Below, in pieces: positions 1 through 11,400 of a stretch of 64,000 bases of DNA. A program made the translations under genes and the position numbers. Position 1 is the stretch's first letter; every line of letters starts with the position of its first letter. Under the pieces are notes generated by a model. It saw only the letters and a list, made by a program, of their open reading frames with translations, had not been told where the DNA came from and made no database searches. Source of the stretch: Apus apus (taxonomy: Eukaryota > Chordata > Aves > Apodiformes > Apodidae); contig NC_067285.1 of the NCBI RefSeq assembly GCF_020740795.1, positions 38,600,511 to 38,664,510 of the forward strand. The letters run 5' to 3'.

Positions 1-961
1 TTTTGCAGCATACAACTTATACTTGCCCATTTTTCAAACCCCAGAAAACTCTAGAGCCATTCCAGGCAACAAGAAAGTAAGATTTCAGGTGCATAATCTA
101 CAAAATATTCAAGGTAACACCTAAAAAGGTTATGCAACAGAAGCCAAACATTTGCTATGCAAGCACTTGGTCACTGCAAAGATTTCATAGAAGTGTCACA
201 ATGTGCAAAATCAAAACTGGTCTTAATTAGGTATTAACCTACATTCGGGTTAGAAAGTTTTAACTTCAAAGAATCAGCATGGGAAAGGAGGGTATCACCA
301 TGCCTGACCCAAATCCACTTCCAGGTCTGAAGCTTAGCAAGAAAGTCAGCAGCGGCAAGATTTGTGGAGGATGAAGATCTACATACTCTTTGTTGACAGG
401 AGAAGCAAGAGCTGGAACTGCTGATGATACTATACAAGGAAAGGAGTCAGCTTTAGTACTGGCAAGGATAAAGGCAGATGAAGGCTGGAGTATTTATAAT
501 GGTTTGCAGGGGCCAGGATCACAGAGGGTTTTAGTAATGTAGGCAAAGTAATAAAAGACACCCTGATGTTCTTATTTCAGATGTTAACAGTTTCTTTCAG
601 ATATGAAGGTTATTTTAAATAGTTTCTCTAATATAGTAACCTAATCAAATACACATTAAAATTCATTTCCAGAAATCTGCTCCAACCACACACACACTAA
701 GCTGAATATCATAGCTGAATTTATCATAGAAAAAGATTAGTTTCATGATCCACTCATCATCTCCACAACACCCAGATTTCCAACATCTATACCTCTTCAA
801 ACCTTTTAATTAGCATGCTTCGGAACTGTGTATGTTACCTGGAAAAATACTGTTTCAGAATGCTCTTATCAGTAACAAAATCTGATTTAATGCTACTGAG
901 ACACTCAGCAAGCAGAGCAACTGCTTCAAAACTGTTTGTGGGCAGCTGGACAATTCCATAC
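1..961 (-). other. NUP54 intron 5 (partial)
   Basis: This is the sequence 3' of exon 5 in the NUP54 sense. No exon, repeat family or RNA gene was recognised. The next NUP54 exon must lie beyond the window. Confidence 0.7.
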
Positions 962-1191
962 CTTAAACCTGCAAAAGGGGTTTTCCTGCGTGAACTCCAC
1001 TGGAGCGATGTTATTGTTGAAGTACCCTTTGCCTGTTCCCCAGAAGGCCTGAAGCTGGTTCCATTTTGCCAAAATAGCATCTCTCTCATCCCCTAAGAGT
1101 GTGGGAGCTGAGAGGGCACTGGCTGTATTGATGAGCTGGTTCGACTGGGCAGGTGTCTGAGCAGGCTGGCTGAAGAAGCCGCCTCCTAGTG
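962..1191 (-). CDS. NUP54: NUP54 coding exon 5 (start of the structured region)
   Basis: The acceptor AATACAG precedes CACTAGGAGG and the donor is TTTAAG/GTATGG. It encodes LGGGFFSQPAQTPAQSNQLI and on through GDERDAILAKWNQLQAFW to NPFCRFK, nearly identical to mammalian NUP54. It ends in phase 0 after 220 codons. Confidence 0.96.
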
Positions 1192-4100
1192 CTGTATTGG
1201 ATGAAGAAAAACAAATTAACTCCTTTACCAACCAAGAGAGACTCATTTCTAACACGTACCATCTGCACATCCCTGGTATCACATCTTTCCACATTTTGAA
1301 AAGCAAAATAAATGAACAAATAAATCAAACTGTTGTTGCTTTCTAAACGTCTTTTTACACTCAGCCTTCATCAGTAACAGAAGTTCCTGAAGACCAAGTT
1401 AGAAGATTATTTTATTTCTTTTAAAACGACAACTATAATAACCCATGACATGATCTAGCATCTTTGGTATCTCAACCTGAAGGGCAGATTTGTTATTATA
1501 AATTCAACGGACCCACAGGCTGCAGCTGGTCATTATCCAGCTCATATTTAAACTAAAATCAACACTTTTTTTCTCCCCTTTACAGTAATGCCATGACTGC
1601 TGACATTAGTCTAAAAACTACTCTCTCTACCACTGCCAAACCAGAAGGGTGAATATTGTTGTTGGAAACTCAAAGAGTAAATAAAGCTCAGAAGCTTGCT
1701 GGAGGTCCAGTTTAAGAAAAAGACAAGGATTGCAAACGTAGGCACTTCAAAAGCCGTGTTTCTGGGAAGTCTCCATCAATCATTAGGTGTAACAGCCTCC
1801 TTTTATAATTTACTTTTGTTCCACTACTTGTTCTCCTGTTACAGCCTCATGCTTTGGTTGCTAATGAAGGGGTAAATCAAGAGAAGGCCATACTTACTGG
1901 TCTGTTGCTGCTGGGTACCAAAGCCTCCAAAGCCTAGCCCAGTTCCCAACCCACTACCCAAGCCAGTTCCAGTTCCCGTGCCAAAACTAGTACCAAATCC
2001 AAAGCCTTTGTTCTGGGTAGCACCAAAGAGTCCTGGGGAAATAAGCAAGAATTAGTGAGAAAAAGAGGAGAATAGTACCTGTGAAATGCAAATCATTACT
2101 GATAATGGGCTGAGTCCCTGCTGGTCATTCTAAAGCAAACACTTTCAGACTTGTGCTCTTACCGCTGGTGCCTGTGTTGGTGGGAGCAGAAAAACTAAAG
2201 GCTGGTGCTCCAGTGGTGGTCGTTGTCCCAAATCCTCCAAATGCACCTAACAAACAAAGTTTGCAAGTCAGTCAGAGGCACACTGTGAGTTGCAGCTGTA
2301 CACAACGTGACAATAAACTGCACGCTTCGAGGGGTGTTAGGAGGAAAGATGTTGACAGATGGATGTCTTATGTCACAAGCGGGTAGTTTACATGATCATG
2401 GCTATCGAGTTTGCTGGCTGAGGAAATGGGTGAGGAAACATGAACTAGAAAGCCAAAACACCTATGATGTGTCAAGAAAGCAAATAAAAAAGCAGCAGTT
2501 AATGAACATCCTGTTCCTTTACCAGCACAGTGTGCTTTCCTTAAGGACAGACACCACTAATGACTAGTATTTCTTAGATTCACTCTCAGGAATACTTCTA
2601 GTCAACGTTGCTGCTAAATGTTTAATAAATTATCTGATGTTTTGTGAACTTACTCAACATTCCTAACCTCTTCAAAGCAAAACCAGAAACAAATCAAGCA
2701 AAGCCTGAAGCTAGCATGGCACACAATTACTGTGCCTACACAGGAATGCTGTCACAGCAACATTTTTTTCCACACACAGGTAAAATTCTACAAGGGTTCC
2801 TTTTTTAAGCCTAACTTCCCTGTCATCCTCCCCATTAAATCTCATTTTGAGGTTCCACCACTATCAGAGAAGGTGAATGCAAAAGCAATCAGCTTCTGCA
2901 GATTTTCAGGAAAACCTGAAACCTGGCTAGCAGGTGGAGACCTGAGTGAGTGCCTGAGCTCCACCCTGCCAGAGAGAGCCTCAAGAAACCCATCTTCACA
3001 TCTGCCCCTTTGGAAGAGCTGCCCCAATACAGGGCAGCTGTGCCAAGACAGGTGCATGAGGCTGTAGAGGTGCTGGATGCCACCACACCATTGCTTTGCT
3101 ACAGTGGTATCAATGCACCACAGGCTCAAGGTACAGCTTGTGGACATCTGACTAGCCCTTAAGAACCAAGTCAGTCTGTTTCAAACTGGTTTTGCATGCA
3201 TTCAAATTAAGAAAGGCAAACTGCTAAAAGGGATTTGTCCGAATGATGCTGCCACTGCTAACTCATGTCAATAAAAAAAGTCTCTTTAACCTACTGCACT
3301 TACCACCCTCTAGTATAGAAACAAAATAAAAAGCTTAAATCAAGTTAACATGCAATCACATTTTATTTTCATTCAGCAAACATCTTAGTGGAGTGGATAT
3401 AAGAAGTCGTGCCCTGTAATGTTCAAGTTTCAGTCCTACCAGCGAGTGAGAAACTCTAGTGGGGGTACCATCAGGTGACACAATTTTTAGGTAGCTTTGT
3501 ACAACTTAGCTATCCTTTCTTGAAAAAGGATCTCAGAGTGCAAACCGCCAAACAAAATTAAGCATCCAAGTACTCTCCTGGAGTAGCTAAAATTCAGTTT
3601 AAGAATTACAGTTCAATAGCGTTCATAAAAAAAACAACAAACCAAACAAAAAACAAACCAAAATCAGATGCCTCAAGTGCACAGAAGAAGTTAAGAGTAC
3701 ATGTACACAGGGAGCAATGACACTGTGGAATGAATGTAATTCCTATACGAGCAGCGGCAACAAGACCCCATGGGCTAATTCTACAGGAGTGAAGCATTAT
3801 AAATCCATACAGTTAAGCATTTTTCTATGAAATGGAAAAGATTTAACTTGAAATTATACCAGCTGATTACTCAGAACTGATGGATCTACACGGGGCCATG
3901 AACGGTTTTCTTAAACCGATACCCAGCACACACACCATGCAGATGGCCCTCCCAGGAGCCCAGGGAAACTCTTCAGGAGCACCTGGGATGGGTGCTGCTT
4001 CAGGGTGCAGAATGGCATTTAGGAAACAGAGACCACAGCCAGGGCTGCTCATTTTGTGCTGATCGTATACAATTTGTTTCTCCACAGAAACTGTTTGATG

Positions 4101-6428
4101 TGTAGTGTGTTCATGAGAGCCAAGGGAAGGCCAATGAAGAGACACGGGGGAAGGTGAAAAACATGACTGCAGTAGTCCAAGAATCTCATGTTGGGAAACG
4201 GGGCGTTAGGGACCAGCTCTGCAATTGCTCATGATTGCCTGGATCTGAAGGGAGAACTGATGTTGCCCTTTTGCTGGCTAATCAAGGCTCAATTTTAGAC
4301 TGGGTCAGACTGACAGGTTACCACAACTCATTTCCATTTCAGAGACTGAGTATTTGGTATGTGGTTATTTTTCCCCAACAGCTATTTCTTGAGAATTTAA
4401 TAGGCAAAACCCCTGACAGGCCCATAGTTTTCAAACCCATTCCACTTCCAGAGCTTTTATCTCCAGTCTTCACTGGATACAAAGATTAGTACTTAACACA
4501 AGATTCTCAGTCAGGAATGTAATTCTTGGACCCCTGCTATTAACATTTATTACAGAACAAGTATTTATGTATGATCTACCTGCACTTGCCAGACTGTTAC
4601 CAAAATTGAATGGTGGAGTTGAGGTAGTAGAAACACCGAAATTCCCAATATTAAAATTCACTGCAGGATTAGCAGTTAATCCGAAACCCCCAAAATTAAA
4701 CCCACTGGCAGTGGAGTTTGTAGTTTCAAGCCCACCAAATCCTGACGAGCGGGAAGCAGAAAAAGAGCAAGGTAACATTAGTTGTAAGTAAGAGGTAGGT
4801 TCAGGAAAGAAAAGCTGAAATATTTTTCCATCACCACAGACAAGACAGGAATAGTTAAAAACAAAAGTAAGATATTAAATGGCATTAAACATTATTTTCT
4901 GAACACAAGGAGGTCAGTTAAAGCTGTCTGTTTAACCCACTCTCCCTACATCACTGCTGTGTGTTACTCTTCAACTACACTCCATATAAAGCAGGTAACA
5001 TTTTTCCCATCTTATTTCAAAGCTATACATGAAAATATCCATGTGACTGAACACTGCTTTTAAGAGTAATTTTCAACTGCCAAAGACTGCTTGATACAGC
5101 TGCATCTGTACCAGTTTAACTAACAGTAGCATAATTATTTCATAAGCTATCAGGAAGGCAAGAATACACCAATGCAGCAATACCAGAACAACCACAAAAT
5201 ACAACTCTAGCAGCTGAGGCACCACATGCCTCAAATACTCCAGGGCTGACTTACTCAAGTTCTGTTTTTCAACATCTGTCCACTTCAGCACTTGCTGGTG
5301 TCTTACCTGATGCATCCAGGTCTTCCAGTGCTAAGAAAAAATGGGCTAATACAGAAGATCCCAGATTCCCTCCCCAGGAGCAGCTGAGAACAGGTTCATG
5401 CTAGACAGACAGATACTGCAAAGTCCTGGGGTATGATCCCAGAATTCCCTCTTACACTGTTCTGCAAGCACAATAAATCTTTTAACAGTGTATGAGCAGT
5501 ACAAGGTCATGTTTTACTTTAAGATGGAGTCAGAAAGTTTAAACAGTCAGAGCAAAAGCCCACCCAGAATAGCTGAGGCTAATTGCACTGGGGATACTCC
5601 CTGTCCAAAGGACTTAATTCAGTGTCCACTCTTAAAAGCCAAAAAAGAACTATTTCACCAAGTGAGAGTAAGGAAGGCCCTGGCCTGCGTTTCACCAAGA
5701 CTGATAGTCAACAGACAACAGTAAGAGGAAAACAAAAAAAACCTTCCTCCAAGTTAACCACTGTCTTTTACGCTGCTCAAAAATGAAAGAGCACCTCATC
5801 CACCGAGGGCCACTACCGCAGTCTGAAGCGACCATGCGTCCCTGCCCATGCAGGGGGTTGGAACCAGCTGATCCTGAAGGTCCCTTCCAGCTCAAACCTC
5901 TCTGTGATTCCACGACTCTGTGACCCAGGCGAGCTGGCGCCGTTCCCCCGGCACCTCGGTGCCTCACCCCGCCACCGGCGCCCCACGGCCGGAGAGGCCT
6001 GTGTTTTGGGCAGGATCGAGCCCGGGAAAACTCTCGCCGCGGACCCGCCCGCGCTACGCGGGCGCTGTTCACTCGGGACAAGCAAAAAACAAACAAACAA
6101 ACAACAACCGAGCAAAAAACCGCTGGGACACCCCGTTTGACCGCGGGAAGGACGCAGCGCGGGGGGGGGGGGGGGGGGAAAGGGGGTCCCACACCTCACC
6201 GGCCCCGCCGAGAGCGGCGCGGACAAACGCACCCGCTGCTGCCGAACCCCGCCCGGGGCCGGGCCCAGCGCAGGGCCCGGGGCCGCGGGGCTGGGCGGAC
6301 AGAAAAGGGCTTCTGCTTCTACTCCTCCTCCCCCTCCTCCCCCTCCTCCTCTTCTTCCTCCCCCCCTGCCCGCGCTCACCGGCCGGGTTTGCGGCCCCGG
6401 CGCCCGCCGCCCCGAAGCTGAAGGCCAT
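962..6428 (-). CDS. NUP54: NUP54, nucleoporin 54 (5' part, exons 1-5; continues past left edge)
   Basis: NUP54 belongs to the central NUP62-NUP58-NUP54 channel complex of the nuclear pore; its FG repeats bind transport receptors. Five minus-strand coding exons join in phase: 6380-6428, 4580-4741, 2163-2246, 1898-2032 and 962-1191 (660 nt, 220 residues). The protein starts MAFSFGAAGAG, continues with FG/GFG repeats (FNFGGFG, FGGFG, LFGATQNKGFGFG, GTQQQQ), then enters the conserved part (SNQLINTASALSAPTLLGDE, AILAKWNQLQAFWGTGKGY, NPFCRFK). This matches the N-terminal 220 or so residues of vertebrate NUP54. The alpha/beta and coiled-coil exons lie beyond base 1; none was recognised in 1-961. The ATG sits in a GC-rich island. 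The identification is secure; the gene is cut by the window edge, not broken. Confidence 0.96.
1898..2032 (-). CDS. NUP54: NUP54 coding exon 4 (FG/TG-rich)
   Basis: The acceptor TTCCCCAG precedes GACTCTTTGG and the donor is ACCA/GTAAGTA. It encodes LFGATQNKGFGFGTSFG followed by a Gly/Thr/Leu run and GFGGFGTQQQQT. TQNKGFGFGT is a family signature. Confidence 0.95.
2163..2246 (-). CDS. NUP54: NUP54 coding exon 3 (FG repeats)
   Basis: The acceptor TTTGTTAG precedes GTGCATTTGG and the donor is AGCG/GTAAGAG. It encodes AFGGFGTTTTTGAPAFSFSA and then PTNTGTS. FSFSAPTNTGT also occurs in mammalian NUP54. Confidence 0.93.
4580..4741 (-). CDS. NUP54: NUP54 coding exon 2 (FG repeats)
   Basis: The acceptor CGTCAG precedes GATTTGGTGGG and the donor is GCAG/GTAGATC. 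It encodes about 54 residues with GFGG, FNFGGFG, NFNIGNFG and FNFG repeats. The phase joins exons 1 and 3 without a break. Confidence 0.92.
5838..5924 (+). mobile_element. CR1 LINE 3'-end fragment in NUP54 intron 1
   Basis: It carries the CR1 3' signature: TTGGAACCAGCTGATCCTGA, a CCCTTCCAG block and a terminal TGATTC/GACTC microsatellite-like end. It is heavily 5'-truncated, as most CR1 copies are, and antisense to NUP54. Confidence 0.85.
6161..6178 (+). repeat. 18-base G homopolymer
   Basis: An uninterrupted run of 18 G, followed shortly by GGGGG, lies about 200 bp inside NUP54 intron 1. Such runs are length-unstable and can form quadruplexes; the assembled length may be inexact. Confidence 0.9.
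6315..6366 (+). repeat. CTC/CCT homopyrimidine tract
   Basis: About 50 nearly uninterrupted pyrimidines (CTCCTCC, CCCCTCC and CTTCTTCC units) lie about 15 bp inside NUP54 intron 1. On the transcribed sense it is a purine tract just downstream of the exon 1 donor. Confidence 0.85.
6380..6428 (-). CDS. NUP54: NUP54 coding exon 1
   Basis: The ATG is at 6426-6428 and the exon ends GGCCG before a GTGAGC donor. It encodes MAFSFGAAGAGAANPA plus one base of the next Gly codon. Human NUP54 starts in a similar way with MAFNFGA. The exon lies inside a GC-rich island. Confidence 0.93.
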
Positions 6429-6870
6429 GAGGGGGCCGCGCTCCGGCCCGCCCTGCCTTCCCGCCTTCCCGCCGCCGGGCACTTCCGGGCGGCGCCGGCT
6501 GCTTCCGGCGGCCGCTTCCGGCGGCGGGGCGGGCGGGCCGGGCCCGCGGGCCGCACCGGGGGTGGGACGGCAGACGGGAGGGGGGGAGGGAGGGAGACCC
6601 CTCCGCCCCAGCCGCACCCCGGGGACACGGGCCGCACCGGGGATGAAGCACCAGACGTGAGGGAGGGAGACGCCTCCGCCCCAGCCGCACCCCGGGCCCG
6701 CGGAGCCGCCTCAGCCTGCGACCAGCACCTTGAGGCCTCCCCCGAGCCCCGCGCTTGCCGGGCCCGGCCGCAGCGGAGAGGGGAGAAGAAGCCGCTGGAC
6801 CCGCCCTGGGAGGCAGGTTCCGCCCGGCGATGGGCACGGGCGGGTTGCTGGTCGTTCCGGCAGCGTCTGT

Positions 6871-8389
6871 GGCGCCCAGAAGGGCGGCAAGAGCAACATC
6901 TGGGCACAGAGAGAGAGCAAAGACGCTTCCCGAAGTGCTTTTCCTGAGGCGCTGCTTCCAGCCTAGCCACCCAGAGAGCGACGTTCCGGGGGGTCCTGGA
7001 GAAGAGGTGACAGCTTCAGACCCTGATGTGGAATAGGGAGGTAGCTCCAGAACAGCTCCGGTGCCAGGACCGACTGGAGAAACCTGTGATGAGCTTCTCC
7101 TTCCCTGGGCTTGCAGTTCTCAAGGCGACAGGCAGGCAAATGTCCAACCAGAGACCTCCTGCCCCGGTGCAGACCAGCTCTACCCTTCTGAAGAAGGCAA
7201 AGCTGCAACTGCAACACTGTGGCAGATGCTTTCAGCTAATACAGATCATAAATCACTGCAATCGCCATGAAACTTTCTGGTTAGAGCTGGCTCCAGATGA
7301 ACAGAACTGTAGAAGAAATCACCAGCTAGGAAAAAAAACCAAACCCAAACCAAAGCAATGCAAAAACCAACGCCTCTATTTAGAAGACAGTAATACATTT
7401 TAAAAATAGGTTTCACTCTCTAGACCCAATGGAAACACTTCTCAAGGAGAATATTCTTTTAATTGGGGGAAAAAAATACTTCTGTGATTTTTATAACAAG
7501 TTTCTACTTGACAAGTAAAAAAAGTGTTATGACTTCCCATGGCCCCGTTCACACCGTGACATGGAGGTTGTGCTTCCAACTCACACAGGCACAGCCAAGT
7601 CTGGACTCACACTGAACCGTTTTGTACCCTCCACCACCAAGAACAATGCTGGGTTGTGTTTTGTTTTTTAAGCTGAAGAAAAAAACCCCAAACCTTAAGG
7701 ACAAACGCACTGCTAACATGCAATGGGGATGCTGTGCAGAGTTAGAACAGTCAAGACGTCTGTAAGGAAAAGCATTTCAAATCGTGGGCTTCTTTTTACC
7801 TGGTAACTACAGATGCTTAAAGTTTCACTCAGTGCTTTGGGTTAGTTGTACCAATCAGTGCTGTGAAACGACCAAGGGCATCACTAAGGAGCAGTCAGTG
7901 CACACTGGTAAGAAGGAGAGGACAATGCTGGGCAGAAAAGCCAACACCAGGCCTACAGCAAAGCTGCCCATTGTTCCTGGGCCATGCAGGAGCCTGCTGG
8001 GCTTCCAGAAGGTGCTTCACAGCCCACACTCCTGAAGGCCACTTCCAAATCTGACCCGTTGTCCTTCCTGCAGGGAATCAGGCCGCTTCCTTGCCGCCGG
8101 TATCGTGGTTATGAACATCTAGGGCTGTCAGTGCAGGTGCAAAGAGAGTGCAGGGTTGGAAAAAGCAGCATCTCAAGCAGCTTTAAACTGTAGTTTTGAA
8201 GTTGTAACTTAGCTGGTAAGAAAAGTCTCCTCCTGTGGTGACAGTGGAGATTCTCTTCCATCTCTACACCACCAAAAGTTACGCTTGGCACGATTGTTTC
8301 TCCACAGTGGACAACGCTGGGTAGTGGTAGTTGGTATTAGGTCAGCTCTACTAGGTTATTCTCCAAGCTCACATGTTAAAGAAAATCTA
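6871..8389 (-). other. Intergenic NUP54-SCARB2 with SCARB2 3' UTR
   Basis: The right part (to about 7.44 kb if the ATTAAA at 7458-7463 is used) would be SCARB2 3' UTR. The rest is upstream of NUP54. No gene, RNA or repeat family was recognised. Confidence 0.6.
7458..7463 (-). terminator. Possible SCARB2 polyadenylation signal (ATTAAA)
   Basis: ATTAAA lies on the minus strand about 930 bp after the SCARB2 stop. It is the only clear canonical or near-canonical hexamer I saw between that stop and NUP54. Cleavage was not verified. Confidence 0.35.
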
Positions 8390-8431
8390 CTAAGATGTCC
8401 TGATGAGTGGGGATCTTTCATCTTCAGTACC
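8390..8431 (-). CDS. SCARB2: SCARB2 coding exon 12 (lysosomal sorting tail and stop)
   Basis: The acceptor TTTCTTTCAG precedes GGTACTG. It encodes only GTEDERSPLIRTS and the TAG stop (8390-8392). DERSPLI is the acidic dileucine-type lysosome-targeting signal (human DERAPLI). The exon is too short to stand out except by homology. Confidence 0.93.
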   Translation of the reverse strand, partial: GTEDERSPLIRTS

Positions 8432-11400
8432 CTGAAAGAAATCACAACACCCTCAAGTTACATGAGGCACATCGGGGAGGTTCCACAGCAGGGAAGCTGG
8501 GTTGACCAGACTCCAATCAGGAAAGGAAAAAGCTACTGGCTCCTACTTCCAAGTACAATTTTCTGTCAGAGAACCAGCACTGCACTAAAATAGTGCCAGA
8601 GGGTGGATGGCAGCATGGGCAGGGACCTCAGGCTCACTGTGGGACCTTACAGATGATGGAAGGCCACAACCCCCTTGGTGGGAGGGGGATCACAAGGGGA
8701 GCAGTAACTGCTGAACTGCTTTTGTCTGCAGGAAAAGCAACAAAAGCAATGCAGAGAAAACATGGAATGCAGGTGACCCTTTGTCATTTGAATCCCTGTG
8801 CAGTGTTGAGGAAGATCCAGGAGAGCTGGTATGAAGCTACACATGTAGGGTGGGGCAGGAATGCTGGGGACAGGGGCCTCAGGCAATGGGGCAGTTCAGG
8901 CTGCCTAGCTGGCAATAACACAAGCAGGCTCCAGAGCTTCAGGGAAGAAGCACCAGGCTCTCCTGTAGAGGAACCTTAAGTACAGTCTTGAGAGCATCTG
9001 CTCATGAAAGGCTTCCTGGGTGGGAACCCAGCGAGAAAACGAAGAGTGAAGCCAAGAGGGCCAAGTACAGGCTGCCCAAAGCCAGAGCTGGGGGAAAGGA
9101 GGCTGCAGACCTCCCCACCAGTGCCACTGCTGCTGCCACCCCTGTCAGTCCCACTGGAGATGTGACAGCAATGGGTCTCACTGAGACAAAGCACACGCAG
9201 GGTGTGGCTGGGTGCTCTGGAGGTAGGTGTAAGGGTCCTTGCTCACACTGTTAGAAGGGACTCAGGAAAGACCACACAAGCAAGACCACACTAAGACCAC
9301 TGCAACTACAAGGAGAACACAGCCTACTAGAGAACCCAGACCATTTCTCTAACCACAGGATCTGTAGTCTGTCTCATCTGGACCCAACTGCCTTGCCTAT
9401 TAGAGTGACATTTTGGCATCAGCTCTCAAGGTGATAAGCAACCTTAAAATGCCAGAAGTCATTTTGTGACAGAACTTTCCAGAAATAGACATAGAAACTA
9501 GTCCTGTCTGGATGAAACTCCTGCAGGCTGTTGTCTGTAAAATTCAGCTGATCTTTGGTCATAAATTTTTATTAGGATTCTGTGAGGTAATCAACTGGCA
9601 CAGGACAATTGTTCCTACTGAGAACACTGTCAGATTGTCTCTGTCCATCAAATAAGGTGGACTTCTGCATCTTATCCTGCAGGGTTCTCTAGCCAGGCAA
9701 GGGAATTAGGCACAGAAGATGCAACCTGTCTTACCATGTTTCTTATATGAGCTCCATTCCTTTGTTTTGGTGCGTTTATTCTGAGTCTATTAAAACTTCC
9801 CCTCCCTAGAAAGGTCATTTTAAACAAAAACAACAAATAAAAATGTGTGCAGAAAGACACTGAACAGGTAAAAATCAACAAGAAGAAAATCAAATACAGG
9901 CAGGTGCACAGTAAGCAAGGTCAAAGTCACTTGCTGTTTACCTCTTCACTTATCCCTCGGGACCTGCACACGAGCACAACAAAAATAATCCCAGAAACAA
10001 TTCCTAGAGCCATGATTATGAAGGGGATTCCAGTCACAACACTGGCTTCCAGCAGGACATGTTTGAGTTTGCTGGCAGATACTTCATCAATCAGAACACT
10101 CTGGAGAAGAGAGAGATTGAAAAAAACAAGTTTATTTCTGTTTTTCCTTTATATTAGGACTGCTTTACTTTTGGCAAGGGAAGGGGAGGAAAACAACCCT
10201 CCTACAACTGCCCACCTCTGCTTCACTGCTTTTTGATACACTTTCCCTCTAAGAACTTTTAGCTCTCCTTGTGTGGCCAGAGGGATCATCTACTCTGCAT
10301 ATCAAAAGAAAGCAGTGATTTTTAACTCTGGAATAATATAAGCCTGGAATAATGGTGTACATCATTGAAACTAGTTCCCTAGTCTCCTCCCTCCTGAACC
10401 CAACAAATTCAGTGATCCAACTCCAGCCTAGGAATATTCACAAAAGACTACTAAAAAAAAAAGAGATGTGATCTGGTGAACTCTTGCCTCCTCATCTGAG
10501 CAGCTCTATTCCTCATGGCCAATACCTCTGAAATCCAAAGCAGTGTCTGGTGGAGAGTGTTTTGCAGGGCTGTAATGCTACAGTCAACACGCCACAGAAG
10601 GACGTTAGTTAAGAAAAAGCAACAGCTTCCTACCTATCACTGTATAAACCAAGAAAAACAGCATTTTCTTTTCTGGTTAGCTCAAAGACAGTATTTCTGC
10701 AAGCACAAACATAGCACAATGCTGCAAATAAATAAAAACATTTACCTCGTTTATATACATCACTGGGAAAACCAGTGTTCGGATGTTGCCTGTTTCACTG
10801 TGCAAAAAAAAAACAATTAAAAATTACAGTTTTGTAACTTTTAAACCTCCTGAGAGTTTTGAAGACATTATAATAGTACAATGAATGAGCAGAGTGTCCC
10901 TAAAAAACCTCTGGGCTGTTCCTTCTTACTGTGCATTTTCACTTCTCTACTGAAGTAGAGCAATCTCCAAGATGAAGATGAAATTCTGTTTTGGGACTTG
11001 GTGGGGAGAGAAAGAGAGGGATCCATAGCAAGCTCATTAATAACTGACTGAAGGATAGATTTGTGCCAGTCAGCAGGAATGCTAAGCTAAGCTGATGTTG
11101 AAGGTTACTCATATTTGTAAAACATAGAAGCTATTGTCCAAGCAACATGCGTGAAGCAGCGAAAACCCCTCAGCTTTTGGCCCAAATGAAGTAACAGCTT
11201 AGTCATAAGTTGTGCTACTGTAACAGCTGCTAGGCACTAGGAAACAAGGTGGTGCTACTCTGAAGAAACATCACCAGCTCTCTCTTGAGGACTGGGGAGG
11301 GAAAATACATTTTCAGTTGCAATACAAAGCAAAGTGGTGCCAATACACATCAGCTCAACAGCTGAGGAGGAAGAAGCAATGAGTAAATCAACGTGCCAGA

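Larger units (their letters stand above)
1192..6379 (-). other. NUP54 introns 1-4
   Basis: Introns span 4742-6379, 2247-4579, 2033-2162 and 1192-1897. Apart from the CR1 tail at 5838-5924 and the simple-sequence tracts near 6.16 and 6.32 kb, nothing was recognised. Open frames here look random. Confidence 0.8.
5930..6870 (-). promoter_or_regulatory. GC-rich, CpG-dense NUP54 promoter region
   Basis: A sharp rise in G+C and CpG surrounds exon 1, as expected for a housekeeping promoter; no TATA box was seen. Many long open frames on both strands here come from the base composition, which removes stop codons. The exact transcription start cannot be placed. Confidence 0.75.

Noticed and set aside
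5813-6970. Very long open frames on both strands around NUP54 exon 1 (up to 385 codons)
   Set aside because: They overlap in several frames, are Pro/Arg/Gly-rich and sit in a CpG island where stops are rare. Only the short MAFSFGAAGAG frame has family support.
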